Shown one piece after another: positions 54,814 to 63,228 of a DNA stretch of 64,000 bases. The notes under the pieces are model-generated. The model worked only from the letters and a program-made list of their open reading frames with translations. It made no database searches and was not told the origin of the DNA. Positions within the stretch are counted from its first letter, which is position 1. Each line of letters begins with the position of its first letter. The stretch comes from Ferrimonas balearica (GTDB taxonomy: Bacteria; Pseudomonadota; Gammaproteobacteria; Enterobacterales; Shewanellaceae): assembly GCF_019802085.1 (NCBI RefSeq), contig NZ_JAHVHV010000002.1:124001-188000 (forward strand). The letters run 5' to 3'. The translations under genes and the position numbers were made by a program.

Positions 54814-54847
54814 AAACAACCCGGCACTGGTGCCGGGTTGTTTTTTA
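54814..54847 (+). terminator. Intrinsic terminator after the S8 protease
   Basis: ACAACCCGGCAC-TG-GTGCCGGGTTGT followed by T6. Confidence 0.93.
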
Positions 54848-54915
54848 TGGGGTAAGCAAATCACCGGCGACGTGGGCTGTCCCTGCAGCGCGGCGTCGGC
54901 AGTTGCCGTGGTCGG

Positions 54916-55038
54916 CATGGAGCGCTTGGGCTCGGCCGCACTGAGAGCCTCTCACATGCCGGCAATAAAAAACCGGCCCAGGGGCCGGTTTGTTCGAAGC
55001 GCGCCAACTCAGTGCTCGGCGTCGAGCCTCTTCTCCAG
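54916..55038 (-). pseudogene. Duplicated fragment of the accC 3' end and terminator
   Basis: About 123 bases nearly identical to 57617-57739: the last ten or so accC codons with the stop (equivalent at 55009-55011), the downstream 41 bases and the ACCGGCCC-AGG-GGCCGGT terminator (54963-54991). The match ends abruptly after GTCGAGC-C-TCTTCTCCAG. It marks one border of a segmental duplication that also includes the S8 protease. Confidence 0.88.
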
Positions 55039-55045
55039 AAACTAG

Positions 55046-55460
55046 AACGGGCTCTCCAAGGCGCATCCTTAAAGGCTTGGCCTTGTTGTTCCTTCGCTGG
55101 GGGACTCACTGGGGGACACAAAATCCCCCGGCTATGTCATAGGGTGATGGGCTTTGTTGATGGCTCTAAACACCGCTCAAACGCAGGGTTACTAGGCTTT
55201 TCAGCGTAAACGCATCAGAAAGCATGACCTGCCACCCTATCTCGAAAATTTTCGTAAGAACTCCGACGTCGGGGCGCAAGATACCCACCAAAAAAGGACC
55301 CAACAGGACCCGCAACGGGGAAAAAGAGGGGACAGACCGCGATTTCGGTCCGTTGTGGGCATTACCACAAGTGGTAATCGCATTAGGTAGGACTAATGAT
55401 ACGTTCACCAGGTGAAAGGATTCAGGCACAAAAAAACCGGCGCGGTGGCCGGGTCCGGTG
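55046..55460. other. Gap with a palindrome, no supported gene
   Basis: 415 bases of mixed composition. A perfect ATTACCAC-AA-GTGGTAAT palindrome sits at 55361-55378. Short open frames on both strands have no recognisable start signal or family. Possible degenerate mobile DNA, but no integrase or end repeats are visible. Confidence 0.4.
55430..55455 (-). terminator. Intrinsic terminator of the secreted-protein trio
   Basis: On the minus strand CCGGC-CACCG-CGCCGG type hairpin followed by T7, five bases past the stop at 55461. Its 19-base core recurs at 55963-55981. Confidence 0.75.
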
Positions 55461-55934
55461 TCAGAGTTTGCATATCTGGTAGAACATCGTCGCATCTGTA
55501 CCGCCGCGCCCGATGTTGAACTCCGCAAAGTGACCGCTTGACGACTTCGCCATTCGAACCCTTAGGCGCTGGTATCCGCTTCGCAGCATGCGCCGCATGT
55601 AAGCCGTTGCCTCTGAACCTCTCACGGAAACGGTATTGCCTTGATGTCTCCACTCCCTTGTAAAAGCGTCGTCCCTGTCATACCTGAACATCACTGACGA
55701 CTGAACCCATGAAAACGGTTGAGGGGAAATGAAGTCCGGCGAGTAAATGCCTATCTCGTAACCGTCAGGGTCACAGGTCAGGGTCAGGGTCCCCCTGCCA
55801 TCCTCGGATTTCATATACAGACGAGTTGTCCGCTCATCGGTCATCCCGTCAACCCTTGTGCTCATCTCCCAAGCGGAGGCAGGCCCAGCAATCAACGCGC
55901 CCAGCAGTACCGCAATCCCTGTCGTTCTAGTCAT
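55461..55934 (-). CDS. Small secreted protein, TagO/VasI-like pattern
   Basis: 157 residues. Signal peptide GIAVLLGALIAGPASA. The mature part has WEMSTRVDGMTDERTTRLYM, LTLTCDPDGYEIGIY, VMFRYDRDDAFTREW and C-terminal MFYQICKL. The order W-x-DxMTDE, LxxxC, VxxRxD, final Cys resembles the TagO/VasI-type periplasmic proteins, a tentative match. Last of three co-directional genes in an island with lower G+C than the flanks. Confidence 0.65.
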   Translation of the reverse strand: MTRTTGIAVLLGALIAGPASAWEMSTRVDGMTDERTTRLYMKSEDGRGTLTLTCDPDGYEIGIYSPDFISPQPFSWVQSSVMFRYDRDDAFTREWRHQGNTVSVRGSEATAYMRRMLRSGYQRLRVRMAKSSSGHFAEFNIGRGGTDATMFYQICKL

Positions 55935-55962
55935 TCTTTAACGTCCTTAGTCAGTGCAAAGC

Positions 55963-55981
55963 CCGGCGCGGTGGCCGGGTC
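55963..55981. repeat. 19-base direct repeat, second copy
   Basis: CCGGCGCGGTGGCCGGGTC is identical at 55437-55455 and here. In both places it lies exactly five bases past a stop codon (55461 and 55987), so the 3' ends of two unrelated genes share the same element. Confidence 0.85.
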
Positions 55982-55986
55982 TGTGG

Positions 55987-56385
55987 TCAATAAAACTTGC
56001 TCAAGAATCTGTGTAGGTCGTTCCACTTCGAGTTGTCATCCCGGAACTGTTTAATCGTGTGGCTCCATGCGACGGCGGCTTCCCAGTTGCCCTTGCCCTG
56101 CATCCCCGGGAGCGTTGTCGCCATCGAGACCGGGTTCAAGGTGGAGGCGATAGCCTTATCGTCCTTGCACTTGAGGTAAGTCTCTAGGTCCATTTCTTGC
56201 CCACCGGACGACCTGTCACACTGCGTAGAGATCCGAATTAGTTCGCGGTCGATTTCGCGATACACGGACGCATAATGGCTATATTTGTCGCTGCCTTTCT
56301 TCGCCGCTTTCGCTGCCCAAGACACGCCGGCGGACAGGATAGCGAACACAATCAGAGCCCCTAGAACTTGCGCGAAAACCTTCAC
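55987..56385 (-). CDS. Small protein with N-terminal membrane segment
   Basis: 132 residues. VLGALIVFAILSAGVSWAA near the start is a signal anchor or signal peptide; the rest is helical and polar with two cysteines (STQCDRS, LKCKDD). Start overlaps the end of the upstream lipoprotein gene by four bases (ATGA), so translation is coupled. No family recognised. Confidence 0.65.
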   Translation of the reverse strand: MKVFAQVLGALIVFAILSAGVSWAAKAAKKGSDKYSHYASVYREIDRELIRISTQCDRSSGGQEMDLETYLKCKDDKAIASTLNPVSMATTLPGMQGKGNWEAAVAWSHTIKQFRDDNSKWNDLHRFLSKFY

Positions 56386-56729
56386 TCTGCCGCCTCCCGC
56401 TTATCGCCAACGCACCGAAAGGCGATGCGCTTAATCGTGTTCGTGTCGGCGTAAACGCTGTCCCCTAGGGCACTGTAACGGGTTGAGCCTCGCTCGGTCC
56501 GGGTATCCAAAACCTCGTATTGGCCCCCGCAGTGCTCCGCCATTGCTTCGAACTCTGAACCCCTTCTCAGGTGCCCTTGGTGTTTCATGTTTACCGTAAT
56601 GAAGTTGACGTCGAGCGGGACCCCTGCCGGCGGGTGTCCGTTGAACGCTTGCTCGGCGGTCTGGATGTTTAGCCCGGTGCATCCGGAGAGGGTAAGGGCG
56701 GTCAGGGCCGCGAATGCTTGCTTTCTCAT
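56382..56729 (-). CDS. Small putative lipoprotein
   Basis: 115 residues from ATG 56727-56729 (GAGAA upstream; an upstream TTG is less likely). Lipobox LTLSGC. Mature sequence TGLNIQTAEQAFNGHPPAGV ... AEHCGGQYEVLDTRTERGS ... FRCVGDKREAAE, with two further Cys. First gene of the three-gene secreted island. Function unknown. Confidence 0.68.
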   Translation of the reverse strand: MRKQAFAALTALTLSGCTGLNIQTAEQAFNGHPPAGVPLDVNFITVNMKHQGHLRRGSEFEAMAEHCGGQYEVLDTRTERGSTRYSALGDSVYADTNTIKRIAFRCVGDKREAAE

Positions 56730-56969
56730 TTCTTCTCGTCTCAATTCTTTTAATAAATGCCATCCTTGGCGGTTGCAGTATCCTAACGATTGGTTTCCTT
56801 AACCGAATCTGAACTCGTCACAGTTTTGACTGAGCAATAATCGGTTATTTCGAGCTCTTCCATCGGAGGAAGGTTTTTAGATAAATCTGGATTTGTTAAC
56901 GAATCAACAGCCGGCTTACCTGTTCTGCCCCTGTTTCCTAGAACTCCTCAGAAAAACCAGTCTCCATGC

Positions 56970-57515
56970 GGCCTCCCTGAAGGCGATGCAGAACCACCCC
57001 TAGGTAGAGTAGGAGGACGTGAAGCGTTACCAATTGTCAGATACCACCCCCTTTGGCATCCCTATGGCTCAGACGGACCAGCTGTGCGAAGCGGCGGCTG
57101 GCAACACCAAGGTGTGCATTATCGGTTCCGGCTACGACGCCGGTCATGAAGATCTCTACCAGGGCGTCCTAGTGGCTGGCACCAACGATCCCGGCACCGG
57201 CAACTGGAACACCGGCGAAAACCGCCCCGACACCAACGTGGCGGACACCATCGCCGGGATCGGCGGCAACGGTATGGGCGTGGTGGGGGTGCTACCCAGC
57301 GGCAACCTCAACCTGCACATCATCAAGGTGCTCGATGCCAACAACTGGGCGTACGCTTTCGGCTTTACAGGCATCCCTGGACGCGTGTAAAGCCGCCAAG
57401 GGCAGCGAAAACATGGTGATCAACATGAGCCTGGTGGCGATTGCAAGAGCCGCACCGAGGAGTGGGCGTTCAGCCAAGCAGAAAGCGAAGGGATCCTGGG
57501 CAGCGCCGGGCGGGA
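56970..57515 (+). pseudogene. Dead partial copy of the S8 protease
   Basis: Aligns with 53434-53985 of the intact gene at high identity but lacks the signal, the Ser half and the PA domain. Stops (TAG near 57001 and 57007) break the propeptide region. The catalytic Asp is Gly (CIIGSGYD) and the HGTHVAG block reads RPDTNVA, so His is lost too. A frameshift near 57355 changes frame before KAAKGSENMVINMSL. It ends at a terminator (57518-57551). Confidence 0.92.
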
Positions 57516-57517
57516 CA

Positions 57518-57552
57518 ACGCCCCCGGCCCTCTGGACCGGGGGCGTTTTTAT
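57518..57552 (+). terminator. Terminator-like hairpin past the protease remnant
   Basis: ACGCCCCCGG-N9-CCGGGGGCGT followed by TTTTTAT. Confidence 0.8.
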
Positions 57553-57664
57553 GTCCGGTGACCAAACGGATATGCACAGGGTTGCTGTACACCATCCGGA
57601 GGCGACGGCCCTGCTCTATAGAGCGCTTGGGCTCGGCTGCACTGAGACCCGCTCACGTGCCGGC

Positions 57665-57692
57665 AATAAAAAACCGGCCCAGGGGCCGGTTT
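57665..57692 (-). terminator. Terminator of the aroQ-accB-accC operon
   Basis: ACCGGCCC-AGG-GGCCGGT; on the minus strand it is followed by a T-run. Copied at 54963-54991. Confidence 0.85.
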
Positions 57693-57709
57693 GTTCGAAG
57701 CGCGCCAAC

Positions 57710-59056
57710 TCAGTGCTCGGCGTCGAGCTTCTTCTCCAGGTAGTGGATGTTGGTGCCACCGTTCTGAAAGTTCTCGTCCGCCATGATCAGCTGCTGCAGC
57801 GGGCCATTGGTCTTGATGCCGTCGACCACCAGCTCCTGCAGGGCGTTGCGCATCCGGGCGATGGCGATGCCGCGGTTCTCCCCGTAGGTGATCAGCTTGC
57901 CGATCATGGAGTCGTAGTGGGGCGGCACCTTGTAGCCAGCGTAGATGTGGCTGTCCCAACGGATCCCCATACCACCGGGCGGGTGGAAGTGGGTGATGGT
58001 CCCCGGAGAGGGGATAAAGCTGTTGGGATCTTCGGCGTTGATCCGGCACTCGATGGCGTGGCCGCGGATCACCACCTGGTCCTGGGTGATGGACAGGGGC
58101 TGACCGGCGGCGATGCGCAGCTGCTCCTTGATGAGATCCACACCGGTCACCATCTCGGTTACCGGGTGCTCCACCTGGATCCGGGTGTTCATCTCGATGA
58201 AGTAGAACTCGCCGTTCTCGTACAGGAACTCGAAGGTTCCGGCACCGCGGTAGCCGATCTCGATGCAGGCGCGGGCACAGCGCTCACCGATGAACTTACG
58301 CATCTCCTCGGTGATGCCGGGGGCCGGGGCCTCCTCCACCACTTTCTGGTGACGGCGCTGCATGGAGCAGTCCCGCTCGCCCAGGTGGATGGCGTTGCCC
58401 TGGCCATCGGCCAGCACCTGCACCTCAACGTGGCGCGGGTTCTCCAAAAACTTCTCCATGTACACCATTGAGTTGCCGAAGAAGGCGCCGGCCTCGGACT
58501 GGGTGATGGCGATGGCTTCCAGCAGTTCGCTCTCCTCACGCACCACGCGCATGCCGCGACCACCACCGCCACCGGCGGCCTTGATGATCACCGGGTAGCC
58601 AATGCGTTTGGCGATCTGCAGGTTACGCTTGCTGTCTTCGGTCAGCGGGCCGTCGGAGCCCGGTACGCAGGGTACGCCGGCCTTTTTCATCGCCTCGATG
58701 GCGGAGACCTTGTCCCCCATCAGGCGAATGGTGTCGGCTTTCGGGCCGATAAAGATGAAGCCACTTTGCTCCACTTGCTCGGCAAAATCCGCGTTCTCCG
58801 CCAGGAAGCCATAGCCGGGGTGGATGGCGATGGCATCGGTCACCTCGGCGGCGGCGATGATGGCGGGGATGTTCAGGTAGCTCTCGGTGGCCGGCGCGTT
58901 ACCGATGCAGATGGTCTCATCGGCCAGCAGCACGTGCTTGAGCTCGCGGTCGGCGGTGGAGTGCACCGCAACGGTCTTGATCCCCAGTTCGCGACAGGCG
59001 CGCAGGATCCGCAGGGCAATTTCGCCACGGTTGGCGATCACCACTTTATCCAACAT
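57710..59056 (-). CDS. accC: Acetyl-CoA carboxylase, biotin carboxylase subunit
   Basis: 448 residues. Canonical: [25 protein letters not shown] start, ATP-grasp loop [35 protein letters not shown], catalytic [16 protein letters not shown] and [13 protein letters not shown]. Carboxylates biotin on AccB, the first half-reaction of malonyl-CoA synthesis. Follows accB by 12 bases. The C-terminus ends KKLDAEH. Confidence 0.98.
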   Translation of the reverse strand: MLDKVVIANRGEIALRILRACRELGIKTVAVHSTADRELKHVLLADETICIGNAPATESYLNIPAIIAAAEVTDAIAIHPGYGFLAENADFAEQVEQSGFIFIGPKADTIRLMGDKVSAIEAMKKAGVPCVPGSDGPLTEDSKRNLQIAKRIGYPVIIKAAGGGGGRGMRVVREESELLEAIAITQSEAGAFFGNSMVYMEKFLENPRHVEVQVLADGQGNAIHLGERDCSMQRRHQKVVEEAPAPGITEEMRKFIGERCARACIEIGYRGAGTFEFLYENGEFYFIEMNTRIQVEHPVTEMVTGVDLIKEQLRIAAGQPLSITQDQVVIRGHAIECRINAEDPNSFIPSPGTITHFHPPGGMGIRWDSHIYAGYKVPPHYDSMIGKLITYGENRGIAIARMRNALQELVVDGIKTNGPLQQLIMADENFQNGGTNIHYLEKKLDAEH

Positions 59057-59068
59057 GGTGGCCGTCCT

Positions 59069-59539
59069 TTATTCGATGATAAACAGGGGCTCGTCGAACT
59101 CGATCGGGTCGCCGTTATCGGCCAGGATGGCTTTCACCACACCCGCTTTGTCCGCTTCGATCTGGTTCATCATCTTCATCGCTTCGATGATGCACAGGGT
59201 GTCGCCCACGTTGACGGTGTCGCCCACCTCAACGAAGGGCTTGGCGCCCGGGGCCGGGGCGCGGTAGAAGGAGCCCACCATGGGGGAGAGCACCTTGTGG
59301 CCGGCCGGCAGGCCGTCGTCCGCGGCAGCCGGAGCCGCAGCGGCCGGTGCCGGGGCAGCGGCGGGGGCAACGGCAGCGGGCGCAGCCATCGGGGCCGGGG
59401 CGGCGTAGGTGACCGGGCCGGCAACCGGGGCGGAGGTGCTGGCGATGCGCACGCTCTCTTCACCCTCGGTGATCTCCAGCTCGGCGATGCCGGACTCCTG
59501 TACCAGTTCAATCAGTTTTTTAATTTTTCGAATGTCCAT
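59069..59539 (-). CDS. accB: Biotin carboxyl carrier protein of acetyl-CoA carboxylase
   Basis: 156 residues from ATG 59537-59539 (family start [13 protein letters not shown]). An Ala/Pro-rich flexible linker (~40-80) joins the N-terminal part to the biotinyl domain, with the biotin lysine in [17 protein letters not shown] and the thumb [14 protein letters not shown]. Carries biotin between AccC and AccAD. Operon aroQ-accB-accC. Confidence 0.97.
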   Translation of the reverse strand: MDIRKIKKLIELVQESGIAELEITEGEESVRIASTSAPVAGPVTYAAPAPMAAPAAVAPAAAPAPAAAAPAAADDGLPAGHKVLSPMVGSFYRAPAPGAKPFVEVGDTVNVGDTLCIIEAMKMMNQIEADKAGVVKAILADNGDPIEFDEPLFIIE

Positions 59540-59564
59540 AGGGGCGCTCAATCCTGTTATCTAT

Positions 59565-60014
59565 TCAGTTTGCTTGGCGTTCAAGAAAAGCGAGGGCGGC
59601 ATCCAGGGCGTAACGGTAACCGTCCGCTCCCAGGCCGCAGATCACCCCGATGGCCACGTCGGAGAAGTAGGAGTTGTGACGAAACGACTCCCGGGCGTGG
59701 ACGTTGGAGAGGTGAACCTCGATAAAAGGGGTGGCGACGCCGAGCAGGGCATCCCGCAGGGCAACGCTGGTGTGGGTGTAGGCGGCGGGATTGATGATCA
59801 CAAAGTCCGCCTGGCTCTGCTGGATGGCGTCGATCAGGGCGCCTTCGTGGTTGCTCTGGACGTGCGTCAGCTGGGCACCCGCCTGGGCGGCCTGCTCCGT
59901 CAGGGCTTCCACGATCTGCGACAGGCTCTGGTGGCCGTAATGGCCCGGTTCCCGCTGTCCCAGCAGGTTCAGGTTCGGACCGTTGACCAGCAGAATCTGG
60001 ATTTGTTTCGACAT
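59565..60014 (-). CDS. aroQ: Type II 3-dehydroquinate dehydratase
   Basis: 149 residues. [70 protein letters not shown] and [15 protein letters not shown]. Active-site Tyr (in EPGHYG), His in AYTHTS region and His in VHARE are present. Removes water from 3-dehydroquinate in the shikimate path. Note NPAAYTHTS for the usual NPGAYTHTS. First of the accBC operon. Confidence 0.96.
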   Translation of the reverse strand: MSKQIQILLVNGPNLNLLGQREPGHYGHQSLSQIVEALTEQAAQAGAQLTHVQSNHEGALIDAIQQSQADFVIINPAAYTHTSVALRDALLGVATPFIEVHLSNVHARESFRHNSYFSDVAIGVICGLGADGYRYALDAALAFLERQAN

Positions 60015-60181
60015 ATTGCTTCTATCCGCAGCGATTTAAGGGGTAACAGGCGACATTTGCGCGAGGCGCCTAAAGTCTGACCAGTAGTTACCACTCATCC
60101 ATTGTTGGGGAGCCATTATAACGACTTAGCCGTACATGGCAGCATAATACTGGTCTAATCTCAGCAAAATCCGACCAGTGT

Positions 60182-60607
60182 TCAGTCGTAACTGCCTGGT
60201 TTGCCTTGTCGGAGCTTTTTGGTCTGACCTTGCCGCTTCTTGCTGTCGAGGCGTCGTTTCTGGGAAGCGCGGGTGGGTTTGGTGGCGATCCGCTTCTTCT
60301 GGACCACCATGGCGGCGTCGATCATGGCCTTGAGCCGGGACAGGGCGTCCTGGCGGTTCATCTCCTGGCTGCGGTGTTGCTGGGCCTTGATGATGATCTT
60401 GCCACCGGGGGTGAGGTTGGGGTGGGCGCGGGCGAGGATCCGGCTTTTGTAATGTTCCGGAAGGCTGGGGGAGTGCTTAACGTCGAAGATCAGCATGATG
60501 GCGGTGCTGGTCTTGTTGACGTGCTGACCGCCGGGGCCACTGGCCCGGATCATCTGAAATTCCAATTCCTGGGCCGGTATGGTGACCCGCTGCGAAAGGG
60601 TGAGCAT
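60182..60607 (-). CDS. arfB: Alternative ribosome-rescue factor ArfB (YaeJ)
   Basis: 141 residues. Release-factor GGQ domain: FQMIRASGPGGQHVNKTSTAI; basic C-terminal tail (KKRIATKPTRASQKRRLDSKKRQGQTKKL in parts) that enters the empty mRNA channel of stalled ribosomes. Hydrolyses peptidyl-tRNA. Monocistronic. Confidence 0.93.
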   Translation of the reverse strand: MLTLSQRVTIPAQELEFQMIRASGPGGQHVNKTSTAIMLIFDVKHSPSLPEHYKSRILARAHPNLTPGGKIIIKAQQHRSQEMNRQDALSRLKAMIDAAMVVQKKRIATKPTRASQKRRLDSKKRQGQTKKLRQGKPGSYD

Positions 60608-60646
60608 GCCGCCATGGTAGCGACAACGCCGGGGGAATTCACCCGT

Positions 60647-61063
60647 TTAGGGGCGACTGAGCAGGGCGTTGATCACCTCATCGCCGACGTAGGCCTCGAA
60701 CGCCACCGGTTCGCCGGAGCGAACCAGACTGACCTCGGGCTGTCGGGCAAAGCGTTTGGCCCGCTGCAGATCCGTGGGCAGCTGTGCCTGCACCCGGTAG
60801 GGGCCGGCGTCGTCGACGGTGAACACCAGGTAGAAAGGTTTGGAGATCACCACTTCATGATGCTCTTTGTGGAATCGGTAGGGATTGGCGTAGCGCAGGG
60901 TCACCACCTGCTTCCCCTCGGTCAGGGGCAGGCGGTCCTGATGGGGGGAGACCCGGGCGCCGTTGACGGCGGTGGCGTAGATCCCCTCGGGCAGCCACAA
61001 CTCGCCCCCTAAGGCACACAGCGGCATCAGCAGGGCCAGCAGGGCCACAATCCCTCGGTTCAT
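60647..61063 (-). CDS. DUF2057 (YccT-like) periplasmic protein
   Basis: 138 residues with signal peptide IVALLALLMPLCALGG. LWLPEGIYATAVNGARV, VTLRYANPYRFHKEHHEVVISKPFYLVF and a C-terminal EAYVGDEVINALLSRP fit DUF2057. E. coli YccT (CsgI) limits curli; a role here is inferred from family only. Shorter than YccT (~220), so perhaps a trimmed member. Confidence 0.75.
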   Translation of the reverse strand: MNRGIVALLALLMPLCALGGELWLPEGIYATAVNGARVSPHQDRLPLTEGKQVVTLRYANPYRFHKEHHEVVISKPFYLVFTVDDAGPYRVQAQLPTDLQRAKRFARQPEVSLVRSGEPVAFEAYVGDEVINALLSRP

Positions 61064-61471
61064 CTCGCGCCCTCCTTCGGGTCTTCTTTATGAGTATAGC
61101 GGTTCCCCGGTCAGGCCGATTGTCCCAGGTTGACAGCAAAACTCGCTGATCTGCTTTGAAATTATTTCAGCCTGTGTCAATTGTTAATAAATAAATGGCC
61201 GCCGGAATATGAAATAACGAAAATAATACAAAAGACAAACGCCAAAATAACAAATCTGCGGATTAAATGCGCGAACGATCACGAAGTGAACGATCAAGTC
61301 TCGCTGATTTGGAATATACGACTCCGTTTGAATCTCTGTTCAGTTCAGCGGTGAGTAAAACGGGGTGCGGCATGACATAACGGCTGATAAATGAGCCTCG
61401 GGCGAGACAATGCTCTGAAAATTAACATTTCGGCCCCGCTGTTGTTCTGAGTTTACGCCTGTAAAACCGGC

Positions 61472-61518
61472 GGGGGCGAAGGGGGTCAAAAGCCGGGGGA
61501 TGGGTCGGTTTTGGGGGG
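61472..61518 (+). other. G-run cluster, possible G-quadruplex
   Basis: G-runs at 61472-61476, 61481-61485, 61495-61499, 61502-61504 and 61513-61518 with short loops, in the middle of A/T-rich DNA. Meets the usual pattern for a G-quadruplex on the + strand. Confidence 0.55.
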
Positions 61519-61588
61519 CCTCATTCGAACCTAAAAATAAATAAATCATATGTTTAAAATGTTTACTCTCTCACTCGTGACTGCATGG

Positions 61589-61628
61589 TTGCCCTGTGTT
61601 ACCCGGCTATGTAATATGATAACCGGGT
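61589..61628 (+). promoter_or_regulatory. Sigma70-like promoter inside a palindrome
   Basis: TTGCCC (61589-61594), 17-base spacer, TAATAT (61612-61617). The -10 is the centre of ACCCGGCTAT-N8-ATAACCGGGT (61601-61628), a probable operator. ATG is 21 bases further (61649). Confidence 0.6.
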
Positions 61629-61648
61629 GTTAACAAAGGAGAGTCCCC

Positions 61649-61933
61649 ATGAAAATCAAATGTGTCGTGCTAACGTCAGCTGTCATTGCCTTTTCCGCGG
61701 TGGCTGAAACTCCGATGAGCCGGGAAGCGGATCGGCCTTACGTTTCCGCCAACCAGTACCAGGGCGCTGAGCTGAATGCACAGCAGCAGGTGATGCGAGA
61801 TCTGGGTGTGGTCGTGGAAGGCCGCCAGGGTGATCGCGCGGTGCTGGCCAAGCACGTACTGCTGGATCCCAAGCCGTTTGACCAGCAGGTCATCGAAGCC
61901 AAGGCCCGGGGCGACTACAAAGGCAGCCAATAA
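61649..61933 (+). CDS. Small secreted protein of unknown function
   Basis: 94 residues; GGAGAG lies 6 bases before the ATG. Signal peptide CVVLTSAVIAFSAVAE; mature part ~75 residues, polar, no Cys after cleavage: SREADRPYVSANQYQGAELN, VMRDLGVVVEGRQGDRAVLA, LLDPKPFDQQVIEAKARGDY. No family recognised. Has its own promoter within a palindrome, so it is probably tightly regulated. A hairpin-poor 170-base gap follows. Confidence 0.75.
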   Translation: MKIKCVVLTSAVIAFSAVAETPMSREADRPYVSANQYQGAELNAQQQVMRDLGVVVEGRQGDRAVLAKHVLLDPKPFDQQVIEAKARGDYKGSQ

Positions 61934-62104
61934 CCAAAGTCCCCCATGCCTGCGACGGGAGTCCGTGCTCCCGGTTTCAACAGACAGTGACATCAGTATC
62001 CCGTTAAAGCCCCGCCTCCCGCGGGGCTTTTCATTGGCGCCCTCGTGGTAGCATGGCGCTTTTCGATTGCTGCGCTCGAGCGCATGCTGACTCAGGACGC
62101 CGTG

Positions 62105-63145
62105 ATGCTGCCATTGCAACTGCTGGCGGGCCCCGAGGCCGAGGCCCGGATCCGTCGAGAGGGGCTGCTGCCCGAACTGTTCGACAAGGTGATCGCCGCC
62201 AGTGGCGGGCCCAAGTGGCTTCCCCTGGCCGCCCTGGACCGCCATCTGCTGTACCGCTTCTTTCCCACGGATCACCCTCTCTCATTGCTGGGCACCTCTT
62301 CCGGGGCCTGGCGTTGTGCCACCCTGAGCGATCCCGAGGATGACCAGGCGCATCGACGCCTGCAACAGGGCTACATCCATCAGCGCTACGAGCGACCGCC
62401 CACGCCGGCGGAGGTGGACGCCGTGTGTGAGGCGCTTCTGGCCGCAGCGGTGGGCGATCGCGCCCACGCCATCACCAGCAACCCCCATCGGCGGCTCAAC
62501 ATCATCGTCTGCCGGGGACGCCACCTGAACGGCCGCCGTCACCGGGCGGCGCAGGGGGCGGGTCTGGCCGTGACGGCCCTGACCAATCTGCTGAGCCGTC
62601 GCAGCCTGGACTGGCACTGGCGACGCTGCCTGATGAGCGCCCAGCCGGACAGCCCCTTTTCCGGCATGACGGATCTGGCCAGCGTCCAGGGGCTCCTGGA
62701 TGCGGACAATCTGCTGCCCACCCTGCTGGCCACCGGCTCCATTCCCCTGGTGCTCTCCGGGGTCACCGGGTTGCCGGGGATGGCGCCGGGGCGCTACTTC
62801 GATGGCGGGGTGACCGATTACCACCTGGACCTGCCGGCACTCAAAGGGGGCGGGCTGACCCTCTACCCCCACTTCTACCCCCACGCCGCCCCGGGTTGGT
62901 TCGACAAGAATCTGCGCTGGCGCCGGGCGCGGGACAACTTCAACAAGGTGGTGATCCTCACCCCGTCACCGGCGTTCATCGCCACCCTGCCGGGGGGCAA
63001 ACTGCCGGATCGGACCGACTTTTCCGCTTACGACAGCGACACCCGGATCCGCCACTGGGAGCGGGCGGTGGCCCTGGGGGAGGCGCTGGTGCCGGCGCTC
63101 GAAGAGTTGAGGGCGGATCCCCTGGCGCACCTGCGTTCGCTTTGA
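62105..63145 (+). CDS. Patatin-like phospholipase family protein
   Basis: 346 residues from ATG 62105 (AGGA seven bases upstream); the frame runs 20 residues further up with no site. Signatures: VIAASGGPKWLPL (glycine-rich oxyanion loop), nucleophile GTSSGAWR with Ser and general acid in YFDGGVTDYHLDLP (DGG). The Ser-Asp dyad fits the patatin fold, likely a lipid acyl hydrolase in the cytosol. Substrate unknown; no signal peptide. Confidence 0.85.
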   Translation: MLPLQLLAGPEAEARIRREGLLPELFDKVIAASGGPKWLPLAALDRHLLYRFFPTDHPLSLLGTSSGAWRCATLSDPEDDQAHRRLQQGYIHQRYERPPTPAEVDAVCEALLAAAVGDRAHAITSNPHRRLNIIVCRGRHLNGRRHRAAQGAGLAVTALTNLLSRRSLDWHWRRCLMSAQPDSPFSGMTDLASVQGLLDADNLLPTLLATGSIPLVLSGVTGLPGMAPGRYFDGGVTDYHLDLPALKGGGLTLYPHFYPHAAPGWFDKNLRWRRARDNFNKVVILTPSPAFIATLPGGKLPDRTDFSAYDSDTRIRHWERAVALGEALVPALEELRADPLAHLRSL

Positions 63146-63182
63146 CCGATTAGGCCAACCGACCGAACACCATTGCAATGCA

Positions 63183-63201
63183 AATGATAACCGTTATCAT
63201 T
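63183..63201. promoter_or_regulatory. Fur box
   Basis: AATGATAAC-C-GTTATCATT, a perfect 9-1-9 palindrome matching the 19-base Fur consensus, 28 bases before the DUF2061 start codon. Confidence 0.88.
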
Positions 63202-63228
63202 AAGTCATCAGTTCGGGAGGACACCACC

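Larger units (their letters stand above)
61064..61648. other. Long A/T-rich gap with a G-run cluster
   Basis: 585 bases. 61140-61350 is strikingly A/T-rich; 61472-61518 has five G-runs of 3-6; the last ~60 bases hold a promoter-operator (see 61589-61628). No ORF with a credible start, no tRNA, no known riboswitch seen. Confidence 0.55.

Noticed and set aside
55224-55415. 63-residue open frame in the gene-poor gap
   Set aside because: No ribosome site, odd basic composition and no family; could be decayed mobile DNA but cannot be supported.
55430-55990. Integron-cassette attC sites behind the small secreted genes
   Set aside because: The repeats lack the GTTRRRY/RYYYAAC core boxes and one copy is a normal terminator.
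53000-57700. Prophage or insertion sequence in the duplication
   Set aside because: No transposase, integrase, terminal inverted repeats or target-site duplication seen; duplication and decay explain the repeats.
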